A DNA stretch of 64,000 bases from Dietzia sp. ANT_WB102. GTDB taxonomy: Bacteria; Actinomycetota; Actinomycetes; Mycobacteriales; Mycobacteriaceae. Location of the stretch: contig NZ_VOBA01000001.1 of NCBI RefSeq assembly GCF_008369165.1, positions 248,001 to 312,000 on the forward strand. The letters run 5' to 3'. Each line of letters starts with the position of its first letter. Position 1 is the stretch's first letter. This document shows positions 1 through 8,286 of this stretch, piece after piece. The translations under genes and the position numbers were made by a program. The notes under the pieces were generated by a model, which ran no database searches, was not told the DNA's origin, and saw only the letters and a list, made by a program, of their open reading frames with translations.

Positions 1-1122
<1,122 letters not shown>

Positions 1123-1164
1123 GGCTCGTCGGACGGCGCTGAGGGTTAGGCCAGTACGCGCCCC

Positions 1165-1220
1165 GAGAAGAGCGGTCCCGCACCCATCGCCGCAAGGCTG
1201 GTGCGCGGACCGCTTTTCTC
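1165..1220 (+). terminator. Hairpin terminator after leuA
   Basis: Arms at 1165-1183 and 1201-1220 pair almost perfectly (GAGAAGAGCGGTCC against GGACCGCTTTTCTC, plus GCAC/GTGC) around a 17-base loop. It lies 43 bases after the leuA stop. The 3' arm contains CTTTTCTC but no long T run follows, so it is a strong hairpin rather than a textbook intrinsic terminator. Confidence 0.7.
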
Positions 1221-1343
1221 GTTGGGCGCCAAACGCCGGCGGTTGCGGGACGGTGCCATCACCGTGTGGTGGGTCACCCGACCTCGCCCCTCCCTCCGGC
1301 GAAAAGCGCCACTCCAGTCACATCACTCTCATGTATCACTTGG

Positions 1344-1382
1344 GTAACGACGGTCTCGATTTGATTACGGGGAGCGCGTAAT
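1344..1382 (+). promoter_or_regulatory. Possible operator upstream of the exported amidase
   Basis: In the 323-base gap between leuA and the amidase, GTAACG (1344-1349) and ATTACG (1364-1369) lie 20 bases apart in direct orientation, about two helical turns. ATTACG also pairs with CGTAAT (1377-1382) as a 6-bp dyad with a 7-base spacer. The rest of the gap holds the leuA hairpin and nothing else I can identify. Direct repeats of this type suit an OmpR-family regulator such as MtrA, which controls wall hydrolases in related genera; the assignment is a guess. Confidence 0.3.
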
Positions 1383-1445
1383 GTGGCGGCGGGTCGCGCC
1401 GATATGCAAGGCGGCCGTCCTCCGCAACCTCAGTCTGGAGCTCCT

Positions 1446-2546
1446 ATGTCAGTGACACGCCGTGGATTTCTCACCGCCGCATCGGTCGGCGTGGGCGCTG
1501 CCGTCGCCTCCACCGTCCGAGGCCCCGTAGCCGGCGCCAATCCGTTCACGACCGGATCGCTCGGCGTGGCCCAGGACCTCATGCAGTCGATCTCGACCGG
1601 CAGCGGAATGATCCAGCCCAACGGCCCGCTCGGCTACGTCGGGGTCACCTTCCCCAGCGCCGAGGACATCGCCGGACGCATCCGGTTCGCGTTCCCCGAC
1701 GGCTCGGTGGGCGACTGGCAGCCGCTCGACCTCATGGACACCGCTCCGGACGCCGGTAGCGTGCCCGCCTCCGAGCTCGTCTCCGCTCCGGACGGGGCCG
1801 TGGGCTACGAGGTCGACGCCCCCAAGGGATCCGAGGCAACGGTCTTTGACGACGGCCGCGGCACGGCCCGCAATTACAGCCTCGGCAGCGTCGGACTGCT
1901 CGGCCTCCCGATCATCCCGCGGGCGGCGTGGGGCGCGGGCGACGTGCCAGGCTTCCGGTGGGCCCCACAGTTCTTCCCGGCCCAGTCGATCACCATCCAC
2001 CACACCGCTGGCCAGGTCGGTCCCGACAGGGCTGCCACAGTGCGGGCCACGTACAACTACCACGCCAACACTCTCGGCTGGGGCGATATCGGCTACCACC
2101 TGATCATCGATCCCGAGGGGCGCATCTACCAGGGACGCGGAGGCACCCCGGTCGGCAACCCCGTCTTCCAGGTCCCGCCCGTCGCTGGAATCGCTCCCCC
2201 CGTCGTCACGGGCGGCCACGTCGGCGGATTCAACAACGGCAACATCGGCATCAGCCTGCTGGGCGACTTCACGTGGAGCCCGCCCACTCCCGCCGCCGTC
2301 GGTGCCACCATCGACTGCGTCCGCGCCCTGTGCAACGCCACCGGGATCAACCCGCGCGGGGGCGTCAATTACCGCAACCCTGAAGGCGGGGGCACGAGAC
2401 CGATGATGGCAGTCTCGGGCCACCGTGACTGGGGCGGGACCGCTTGCCCGGGGGACGCGTTCTACCCGCAGATGCAGTTCATCCGCGACTATGCCGCGCG
2501 GGGCTGGACCCCGCGGGCGGTCTCCTCAGCGGCCTTCGGCTCCTGA
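1446..2546 (+). CDS. Tat-exported N-acetylmuramoyl-L-alanine amidase (PGRP/Amidase_2)
   Basis: A 366-residue exported peptidoglycan amidase, predicted to cut the bond between muramic acid and the stem peptide. The start at 1446 has a GGAG site five bases upstream and places a twin-arginine signal (TRRGFLTAA) at the very N-terminus; an in-frame ATG at 1383 lacks both. A region of about 150 residues of unknown role precedes the zinc amidase domain, which shows ITIHHTAG, GWGDIGYHLIIDPEG, GNIGISLLGDF and VSGHRDWGGTACPG, giving the zinc-binding His residues and Cys. It resembles the PGRP-like amidases of mycobacteria. Wall turnover is the likely role; the exact substrate is not shown. Confidence 0.9.
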   Translation: MSVTRRGFLTAASVGVGAAVASTVRGPVAGANPFTTGSLGVAQDLMQSISTGSGMIQPNGPLGYVGVTFPSAEDIAGRIRFAFPDGSVGDWQPLDLMDTAPDAGSVPASELVSAPDGAVGYEVDAPKGSEATVFDDGRGTARNYSLGSVGLLGLPIIPRAAWGAGDVPGFRWAPQFFPAQSITIHHTAGQVGPDRAATVRATYNYHANTLGWGDIGYHLIIDPEGRIYQGRGGTPVGNPVFQVPPVAGIAPPVVTGGHVGGFNNGNIGISLLGDFTWSPPTPAAVGATIDCVRALCNATGINPRGGVNYRNPEGGGTRPMMAVSGHRDWGGTACPGDAFYPQMQFIRDYAARGWTPRAVSSAAFGS

Positions 2547-2576
2547 GCGGGGCCGGGCACCCCACCCCGCCCACGC

Positions 2577-2637
2577 GGAGTCACTGCGTGCAGCTTTTCC
2601 CCAGGACCTCCGAGGTGCCCAGCTGACTCAGCGACTC
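2577..2637. repeat. GAGTCRCT dyad element, copy 1
   Basis: Outer arms GAGTCACTGCGTGCAGC (2578-2594) and GCTGACTCAGCGACTC (2622-2637) pair with few mismatches, and an inner ACCTC/GAGGT hairpin sits between them. It occupies the convergent gap between the amidase and the holin-like gene. The same architecture recurs near 34363 and 58051. Confidence 0.55.
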
Positions 2638-2710
2638 AACACGGGGGCCAGGCCGCGGGTGGACGGGCCGGGCCGCAGGTGGCCGGGCCGCAGTCCGAAC
2701 CCCGACCGCG

Positions 2711-3142
2711 TCAGGCGCGGGCGCGGGTGGGGATGAGCATCCCCAGCACCCAGTTGACCAGCCCGACCACAATTGCGCCGAAGAAGGCCGCCCAGAATCC
2801 ACTCACCACAAACTCCGCGCCGAAGGGCTGGAACGTGGTCGTTATCCAGCCTGTGAGCATGAGCATCAGCGCGTTGACCACCAGCAGGAACAAGCCCAGG
2901 GTCAGGATGGTCAGCGGCAGCGACAGCAGCTGCACGACCGGCTTGATCACAGCGTTGACCAGGGCGAACACCACCGCCACGATGAGTAGCGCCGCGATCG
3001 TGGGAACGCTCACCTCGTTGTCGATCGCGCCCCCGCCCGGCGCGTAGATCCCGCCGGTCTCGTGCAGCGTGATCCCCGGCACGATCAGCGTCGCCACCCA
3101 CAGGGCGACAGCGTTGACGATCAGTCCAAGTACCAGTGCCAT
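2711..3142 (-). CDS. Small four-helix membrane protein, mycobacterial phage-holin family
   Basis: A 143-residue protein with about four membrane segments: ALVLGLIVNAVALWVATLIV at the N-terminus, then TIAALLIVAVVFALVNAVI, LTILTLGLFLLVVNALMLML and FFGAIVVGLVNWVLGML. This matches the widespread membrane family named after phage holins (Phage_holin_4_2). In free-living bacteria members are ordinary chromosomal proteins of unknown function, and nothing phage-like is nearby. It starts 7 bases after the stop of the aminotransferase on the same strand, with an AGGAG site inside the end of that gene, so the two are probably co-transcribed. Confidence 0.85.
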   Translation of the reverse strand: MALVLGLIVNAVALWVATLIVPGITLHETGGIYAPGGGAIDNEVSVPTIAALLIVAVVFALVNAVIKPVVQLLSLPLTILTLGLFLLVVNALMLMLTGWITTTFQPFGAEFVVSGFWAAFFGAIVVGLVNWVLGMLIPTRARA

Positions 3143-3149
3143 CGGCTGG

Positions 3150-4511
3150 TCAGCTCCTCACGTACGAGTCGGCCACGTCGAGCGCGCGGTCGAAGATGTC
3201 GAGGCCCTCGTTGGCCTCGTCGGGCGTGATGATGCACGGCGGCACCACGTGGAAACGGTTGTAGTTCATGAACAGCAGCAGGCCGTCCTTCTTGGCGGCG
3301 GCGAAGGTGCGCGCCATGGCCTCTGAGGACCCACCGTAGGGGGCGAGGGGCTCGCGAGTCTCTCGGTCGGCCACCATCTCCACGGCCCAGAAGACGCCCA
3401 GTCCGCGGACCTCGCCGATCGACGGATGCTTCTCGGCCAGTTCGCGCAGGCGCGGACCGATGACGTCCTCGCCGATCATCCGGGCGTTCTCGATGATCTT
3501 CTCGTCGCGCATGACGTTGATGGTCGCGACCACGGAAGCGCAGGCCAGCGGGTGGCCCGCGTAGGTGAGGCCACCGGTGTACGGGGTCGTCTCGAAGGAG
3601 GCGGCGATCCGATCGTGCAGGATGACGCCGCCGAGGGGGACGTACCCGGAGTTGGAGCCCTTGGCGAAAGTGATGAGGTCGGGCGCCCAGTCGTCGTCAC
3701 CGGAGCGGAAATTGTCGAGTGCCAGCCACTGGCCGGTCCGGCCGAAGCCGGACATGACCTCGTCGCAGATCATGACGATCCCGTACTTGTCGCAGATCTC
3801 GCGGACACCGCGCAGGTAGTCGGCCGGCGGCACCATGATTCCGACGGTGCCGGGCACGGACTCGATGATGAGCGCGGCGAAGTGATCCGGCCCCTCCAGC
3901 CCGATGAGCGAGTCGAGGTGCTCGAGCGCGCGGTCGCACTCCTGCTTGTCGTTCTCGGCGTAAAACTGCGAGCGGTAGAGGAACGGGGCGTGGAAGTGCA
4001 CCGCACCGGTGTTGCCCATGTCGTTGGCCCAGCGGCGGGTGTCTCCGGTGAGGTTCATCGACGTGGTGGTGGCGCCGTGGTAACTGCGGAATGCGGAGAG
4101 GGTCTTGTGGCGGCCGGTGTGGCGGCGGGCCATGCGGATGGCGTGCTCGACGGCCTCGGTACCGGCATTGGTGAAGAAGACCCGGTTCATTCCGGCAGGC
4201 GCGACCTCTGCGACCAGTCGGGCGGCCTCGGCGCGCGCGGCGTTGGCGTGGGCCGGGTTGATGGTGCACAGCTCGGCCGCCTGATCCTGGATGGCCTTGA
4301 CGACCACCGGATGCTGGTGTCCGATGTTCGTGTTGACCAACTGCGAGGTGAAGTCGAGCAACCTGTTGCCGTCACCGTCCGTGAGATGACAGCCCTCGGC
4401 CGCGGTGACGACCATCGGGTCGGAGGCCCCCCACGCCGACCACGGGGCCAGGACGTGCGCCCGTTCCTTCTCGTAGACCTCACGGGCGGCAGCGTTCTGG
4501 GGTGCGGGCAC
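3150..4511 (-). CDS. Class III PLP-dependent aminotransferase
   Basis: A 453-residue fold-type I aminotransferase of the omega/acetylornithine group. Visible: VFFTNAGTEAVEHAIRMAR (phosphate-binding helix), SYHGATTTSMNLTG, the CDEVMSGFGRTG segment with the cofactor-binding Asp, and TFAKGSNSGYVPLGG with the Schiff-base Lys. The GTG start at 4511 is preceded by AGGAGG nine bases upstream. The amino donor cannot be read from sequence; omega-amino acid or diamine donors are typical. It is transcribed divergently from an amino-acid/polyamine-type permease, which suggests a shared catabolic substrate. A holin-like membrane protein follows immediately in the same transcription unit. Confidence 0.88.
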   Translation of the reverse strand: MPAPQNAAAREVYEKERAHVLAPWSAWGASDPMVVTAAEGCHLTDGDGNRLLDFTSQLVNTNIGHQHPVVVKAIQDQAAELCTINPAHANAARAEAARLVAEVAPAGMNRVFFTNAGTEAVEHAIRMARRHTGRHKTLSAFRSYHGATTTSMNLTGDTRRWANDMGNTGAVHFHAPFLYRSQFYAENDKQECDRALEHLDSLIGLEGPDHFAALIIESVPGTVGIMVPPADYLRGVREICDKYGIVMICDEVMSGFGRTGQWLALDNFRSGDDDWAPDLITFAKGSNSGYVPLGGVILHDRIAASFETTPYTGGLTYAGHPLACASVVATINVMRDEKIIENARMIGEDVIGPRLRELAEKHPSIGEVRGLGVFWAVEMVADRETREPLAPYGGSSEAMARTFAAAKKDGLLLFMNYNRFHVVPPCIITPDEANEGLDIFDRALDVADSYVRS

Positions 4512-4596
4512 GGGGGCGGTCCTCCTGTGGTCGGCGGCGCTGAACGTGGCCCATCATTCCACGAGGCCGCCGCACCCCCGGCGACCGCGCGGTGGG

Positions 4597-6066
4597 ATGC
4601 TCGACCCGCACGGGGCAACCGTCGCCGGGGCACCACTACGCCGCAGGGAGGACACAATCAACCAGCCAGCGCTGAAACGGGTCATCGGCCCCGGGCTACT
4701 CCTGCTCTTTATCGTCGGCGACATCCTCGGCACCGGGATCTACGCCCTCACAGGGAAGGTCGCCGCGGAGGTCGGCGGAGCGGTGTGGCTGCCGTTCCTC
4801 ATCGCGTTCGCCATCGCCATGCTCACGGCGGCGAGCTACCTCGAACTGGTGACCAAGTATCCCAAGGCCGGCGGCGCCGCGGTCTACACGCACCGCGCCT
4901 TCAAGGTGCACTTCCTCACGTTCCTCGTGGCGTTCACGGTGATGGCCTCCGGTCTCACCTCGGCGTCCTCGGCCGCCATCGCCTTCGCGGGCAACTTCAG
5001 CGAGGCGGTCGACCTCGGGTGGGTGTCCGGGACTTGGCCGCTCATCGGAGTCGCGCTGGTGTTCATGACCGCGGTCGCGGCCGTCAACCTGCGCGGCGTC
5101 TCCGAGTCCGTCCGGATCAACGTGGTTTTGACCTGCGTCGAACTGGCCGGTCTGCTCATCATCATCGCGATCGGCGGCTGGGCGATCACGCAGGGGCAGG
5201 GCGACCTCTCCCGCGCCTCGGCGTTCGATCTGGCCGAGGGTGAAAGTCCGTTCCGGTCCGTCACCGCCGCCACCGCGCTCGCTTTCTTCGCGATGGTGGG
5301 GTTCGAGGACGCGGTCAACATGGCAGAGGAGACCAAGGAACCGGCGCGGATCTTCCCGAAGGTCATGTTCGCCGGGCTGACGATCACCGGCGTCATCTAC
5401 ATCCTCGTCGCGATCGTGTCCGTGACGTTGGTGAGCCCAGAGGACCTGGGAGTGGGGGACACGCCGCTGCTCATGGTGGTCGAGGCGGGCGCGCCGTCGT
5501 TCCCGCTGTGGGTCTTCGCGTTCATCACCATGTTCGCGGTGGCCAACTCGGCACTAATCAACATGCTCATGGCCTCGAGGCTGCTTTACGGCATGGCCCA
5601 CGAGAAGGTGCTGCCGGCGAAGCTCGGCCTGGTCCTCCCGGGTCGCCGCACCCCCTGGGTGGCGATCCTCTTCACCACGGTCCTCGCGTTCGGGCTCATC
5701 GCCTTCGCCGACCTGGCCTCCCTGGGCGGGACCACCTCACTTCTGCTGTTGGCGGTCTTCACGGTGACGAACGTCGCCGTCCTCGTGCTCCGCCGCGACC
5801 CCGTCGAACACGCGCACTTCCGGACGCCGACCGTGGTGCCCATCCTGGGCACGGTGTTCTGCGCGTTTCTGGTCTCGCCGCTGTCCGGCCGGGCGCGGGA
5901 GGACTACACGGTGGCCGGCTGGCTGCTGGCGGCCGGCGTGGCGCTGTGGGCCGTGCACTGGGCGGTCGATCGGATCATCGTCCATCGCAGGCTCCGCGTG
6001 GAGGATCCGGACGCGCTCTCCGGCCGCCCCGAGGATCTACCCCGCCGGCACGAGGGCTACCCCTAG
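4597..6066 (+). CDS. APC-family amino acid permease
   Basis: An inner-membrane amino acid/polyamine/cation transporter. About twelve membrane segments are visible, with GDILGTGIYALTG (helix 1 substrate-binding glycines) and FEDAVNMAEETKEPARIFP (helix 6 to loop) typical of the family. The start is uncertain. ATG 4597 gives 489 residues but has no ribosome site. A perfect AGGGAGG at 4645-4651 stands five bases before ATC (4657), exactly where family members usually begin (NQPALKRVIGPG). GTG 4546 is also in frame. The gene shares a CTAG tetranucleotide with the stop codon of the convergent exonuclease gene. It is divergent from a class III aminotransferase, so amino acid or polyamine uptake for catabolism is plausible. 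Confidence 0.88.
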   Translation: MLDPHGATVAGAPLRRREDTINQPALKRVIGPGLLLLFIVGDILGTGIYALTGKVAAEVGGAVWLPFLIAFAIAMLTAASYLELVTKYPKAGGAAVYTHRAFKVHFLTFLVAFTVMASGLTSASSAAIAFAGNFSEAVDLGWVSGTWPLIGVALVFMTAVAAVNLRGVSESVRINVVLTCVELAGLLIIIAIGGWAITQGQGDLSRASAFDLAEGESPFRSVTAATALAFFAMVGFEDAVNMAEETKEPARIFPKVMFAGLTITGVIYILVAIVSVTLVSPEDLGVGDTPLLMVVEAGAPSFPLWVFAFITMFAVANSALINMLMASRLLYGMAHEKVLPAKLGLVLPGRRTPWVAILFTTVLAFGLIAFADLASLGGTTSLLLLAVFTVTNVAVLVLRRDPVEHAHFRTPTVVPILGTVFCAFLVSPLSGRAREDYTVAGWLLAAGVALWAVHWAVDRIIVHRRLRVEDPDALSGRPEDLPRRHEGYP

Positions 6067-7010
6067 AACAGTGCGCCCTGCGCGTCGTCCACCGGTGCCG
6101 CCGCGACCGGCCTGCCCGGGCGTACGTCCGCCAGCAGCTCCTCGAGGCGGGAGAACCCGATCAGTTCGAGCCCCTTGCGCCGGGCGAACGCCGCACGCCC
6201 GCGAACCGCACCGGGTGCGTCGCACACCGCCAGTGACGTACGGGAGGTGATCCGGTCGGCCACGTACAACCCCTTGTCGACGACGAGACTCGCGATCTCG
6301 TCCGGGTCGCGATCCACATCCTGCGTGAACACCACCTCCATGCCCTGCACCAGCGGGCCGCCAGGCTTGAGCCGCCCGGCCGGTCGCCACAATCTCGGTG
6401 CGGCGAGGGCGTCCGCCCACACGGTCGACACCAGGTATCCGGTCTCGGGGTGCGCCACCATCGCGGCGAGTTCACGCACTGTCGGCTGCACATTCTTGCT
6501 TCTGGCCACCTCGAGCAACCCTCCGAACACCCCGGCCAGCACCAACGCGTCGTCGTGAGCGTCGTGGGCGGCACGCTGCCGCACCCCGAAGTGTGCGGCG
6601 AGGGTCGACAATTTGAGGTCTCCGGTGGACAGGTGCAGCCGGCCGGCGAGGTCCAATGTGCACACGAACCGCTTGAGCGGTGGCGTGAGCCCAGCCCGAC
6701 GCGCCTCCGCAGCGAGGAACGACGCGTCGAATGTCGCATTGTGGGCGACGACCGTCCGCCCGTCGAGGACCCGGTCCAATTCGGACGCCATGTCCGCGAA
6801 CCGGGGTTTGCCGGCGAGGAGAGCCGGGGTGAGCCCGTGGATGTGGACAGGCCCTGGGTCGACGCCCGGGTTCAGCAGGGTCGTGAACTCCTCGACCACC
6901 TCGCCGTCGTCGTCGATCACCACCGCGGCCACCGATAACACCCGGTCGACAGCCGGTGTCATCCCCGACGTTTCGACGTCCACTACAACCCAACCGGTCA
7001 TGCCGATCAT
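6063..7010 (-). CDS. DEDDh 3'-5' exonuclease (DnaQ-like) with C-terminal BRCT-like domain
   Basis: A 315-residue protein. The N-terminal half is a DnaQ exonuclease: VVDVETSG (first Asp and Glu), AHNATFDASFL (second Asp), and AAHDAHDDALVLAG (His and last Asp), so all DEDDh residues are present. Residues from about 225 (GMEVVFTQDVDRDPDEIAS ... GRAAFARRKGLELI) look like a BRCT domain. This matches the stand-alone epsilon-like protein of mycobacteria (Rv3711c type) rather than the replicase proofreader, which in this order is a PHP domain in DnaE1. ATG 7001 is an equally good start. Its stop codon overlaps that of the convergent permease by four bases. Confidence 0.85.
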   Translation of the reverse strand: MIGMTGWVVVDVETSGMTPAVDRVLSVAAVVIDDDGEVVEEFTTLLNPGVDPGPVHIHGLTPALLAGKPRFADMASELDRVLDGRTVVAHNATFDASFLAAEARRAGLTPPLKRFVCTLDLAGRLHLSTGDLKLSTLAAHFGVRQRAAHDAHDDALVLAGVFGGLLEVARSKNVQPTVRELAAMVAHPETGYLVSTVWADALAAPRLWRPAGRLKPGGPLVQGMEVVFTQDVDRDPDEIASLVVDKGLYVADRITSRTSLAVCDAPGAVRGRAAFARRKGLELIGFSRLEELLADVRPGRPVAAAPVDDAQGALF

Positions 7011-7188
7011 CGTCGCAGACCACTACGACATCCCGGGCGCCACCGTCCTAGGTCACGGCGCTCGCACGGGCCGGTACCCCCGCCCGGGCCGGGCCGCTAA
7101 GGTCTACGCAGTCCACTCAGCGCCGGCCGTCGTGCGCGCCCCGCACGGCGCGCCGCGGCCCGGCCAGGCCCCACCCAGGAGGCACCCT

Positions 7189-8259
7189 GTGCGGCGGAAT
7201 CAACCCGACACCCTCGCGGCGCAGGTGCGCGACGCCCCTGCCCGGGCGCGGCGCCGCACCCGTCGTCGCATCCGGGTGGCTATCGGGGCGTCCCTCGCCG
7301 TGTGCCTCGCGGCGCTGCTCGCGGTCGCAGTGACCGTCCCCTTTTCCACCACCGCCCGCCAGCCCACCCCGGGGGCGCCTGCCCCCCACTTCGACCCGCC
7401 CGCGGCCGGTGGCGTGCCGGACGGTCACGTCGCGAACCCGAACCGTCTCGAACAACCGTTGCCTCCAGGGTGGAAGGATGTCGAGCCCCTGCTGGCCGCC
7501 GCGGTGGACGAGGCCGCGGGCCAGGGCCACGAGCTCGCGGCGTGTGTACTGGCCATCGACGCCCCCGCCGAGCCCGTGGTGTGCTCAGGTCAGGACGACC
7601 CCCGGTACGCCGCGTCGGTCATCAAATTGGCGTTCGCTGTCGGCGCGCTCGAGGCGTGGGACGCCGATCCGTCGGCGCAGACCCCCTACGGCGAACTCGA
7701 TGACCTGCTCACCGCGGCCATCATCGTTTCGGACAACGACGCCGCGAACCTGCTGTATGACCTGAGCGTCGACGGCCCGACCGCGCCCGACACCGACGAT
7801 CCGCTCACCGCCCTCGGCGACATCGCCGACCGGGTCGGTCTGGCCGAGCAGTTCCACTCCGGCGGGGCCTTCCGCTATGAGGAGACGGGCGACTGGAGCC
7901 GGGTCACCGCCCGCGGGAGCGCCCGCTTCCTGGCCGAACTCGTCCGCGCCGCCGACGGTCGGGCGTCGAGTGGGGCCGCGCTCACCTCCCCCGCCGTGGC
8001 CCGGTTCGTGCTGGACGCGATGCTCGCGCAGGAGCGGCGGTGGAAGTTGCCCGCCCGGTTGCCCGCGGGCAGCATCGCCAATAAGACCGGCGAGACCGAC
8101 GACCAGTCGCACGACATCGCCGTGGTGAACACGGGAAGCGGCAGGTACGCGATCGCTGTGATCGCCTCCGCGTCCGACATGTCCGCCGCCCCCGACGACG
8201 TAATGGCGGACCTCGGGCACGACGTGGTCGCCGCCCTGGGCGGTCCGGCGCAGTTCTGA
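7189..8259 (+). CDS. Membrane-anchored serine hydrolase, class A beta-lactamase fold
   Basis: A 356-residue protein starting at GTG 7189, which follows AGGAGG with good spacing. Basic residues precede a single membrane segment (residues 32-50, IGASLAVCLAALLAVAVTV), then a Pro-rich linker and a periplasmic domain. The active-site set of the penicillin-recognising enzymes is present: SVIK (Ser-x-x-Lys), SDN and KTG. The omega-loop ExxLN motif that deacylates beta-lactams is not visible, so a true beta-lactamase is unlikely. A DD-peptidase-like, transpeptidase-like or signalling role is possible. It lies just before the murT-gatD peptidoglycan genes, but murT has its own promoter. Confidence 0.82.
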   Translation: MRRNQPDTLAAQVRDAPARARRRTRRRIRVAIGASLAVCLAALLAVAVTVPFSTTARQPTPGAPAPHFDPPAAGGVPDGHVANPNRLEQPLPPGWKDVEPLLAAAVDEAAGQGHELAACVLAIDAPAEPVVCSGQDDPRYAASVIKLAFAVGALEAWDADPSAQTPYGELDDLLTAAIIVSDNDAANLLYDLSVDGPTAPDTDDPLTALGDIADRVGLAEQFHSGGAFRYEETGDWSRVTARGSARFLAELVRAADGRASSGAALTSPAVARFVLDAMLAQERRWKLPARLPAGSIANKTGETDDQSHDIAVVNTGSGRYAIAVIASASDMSAAPDDVMADLGHDVVAALGGPAQF

Positions 8260-8273
8260 GCGGGGGCGCTGCC

Positions 8274-8279
8274 TAGACT
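8274..8279 (+). promoter_or_regulatory. -10 box for leaderless murT (TAGACT)
   Basis: TAGACT is followed by 7 bases and the murT ATG at 8287. The spacing puts the transcription start at or within a base of the start codon, and there is no ribosome-binding site. Confidence 0.6.
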
Positions 8280-8286
8280 CGGCGAC

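Noticed and set aside
2641-2710. GC-rich direct repeats after copy 1 of the dyad element
   Set aside because: GGGCCGCAGGTGGCCGGG-type repeats are short and expected in 70% G+C DNA.
2711-3142. A phage holin gene as a sign of a prophage
   Set aside because: The family is common on chromosomes, and no phage structural, integrase or lysis gene is nearby; the gene is in a unit with an aminotransferase.
7189-8259. A resistance beta-lactamase
   Set aside because: The ExxLN deacylation motif is not seen, and the protein is membrane-anchored with a long linker.
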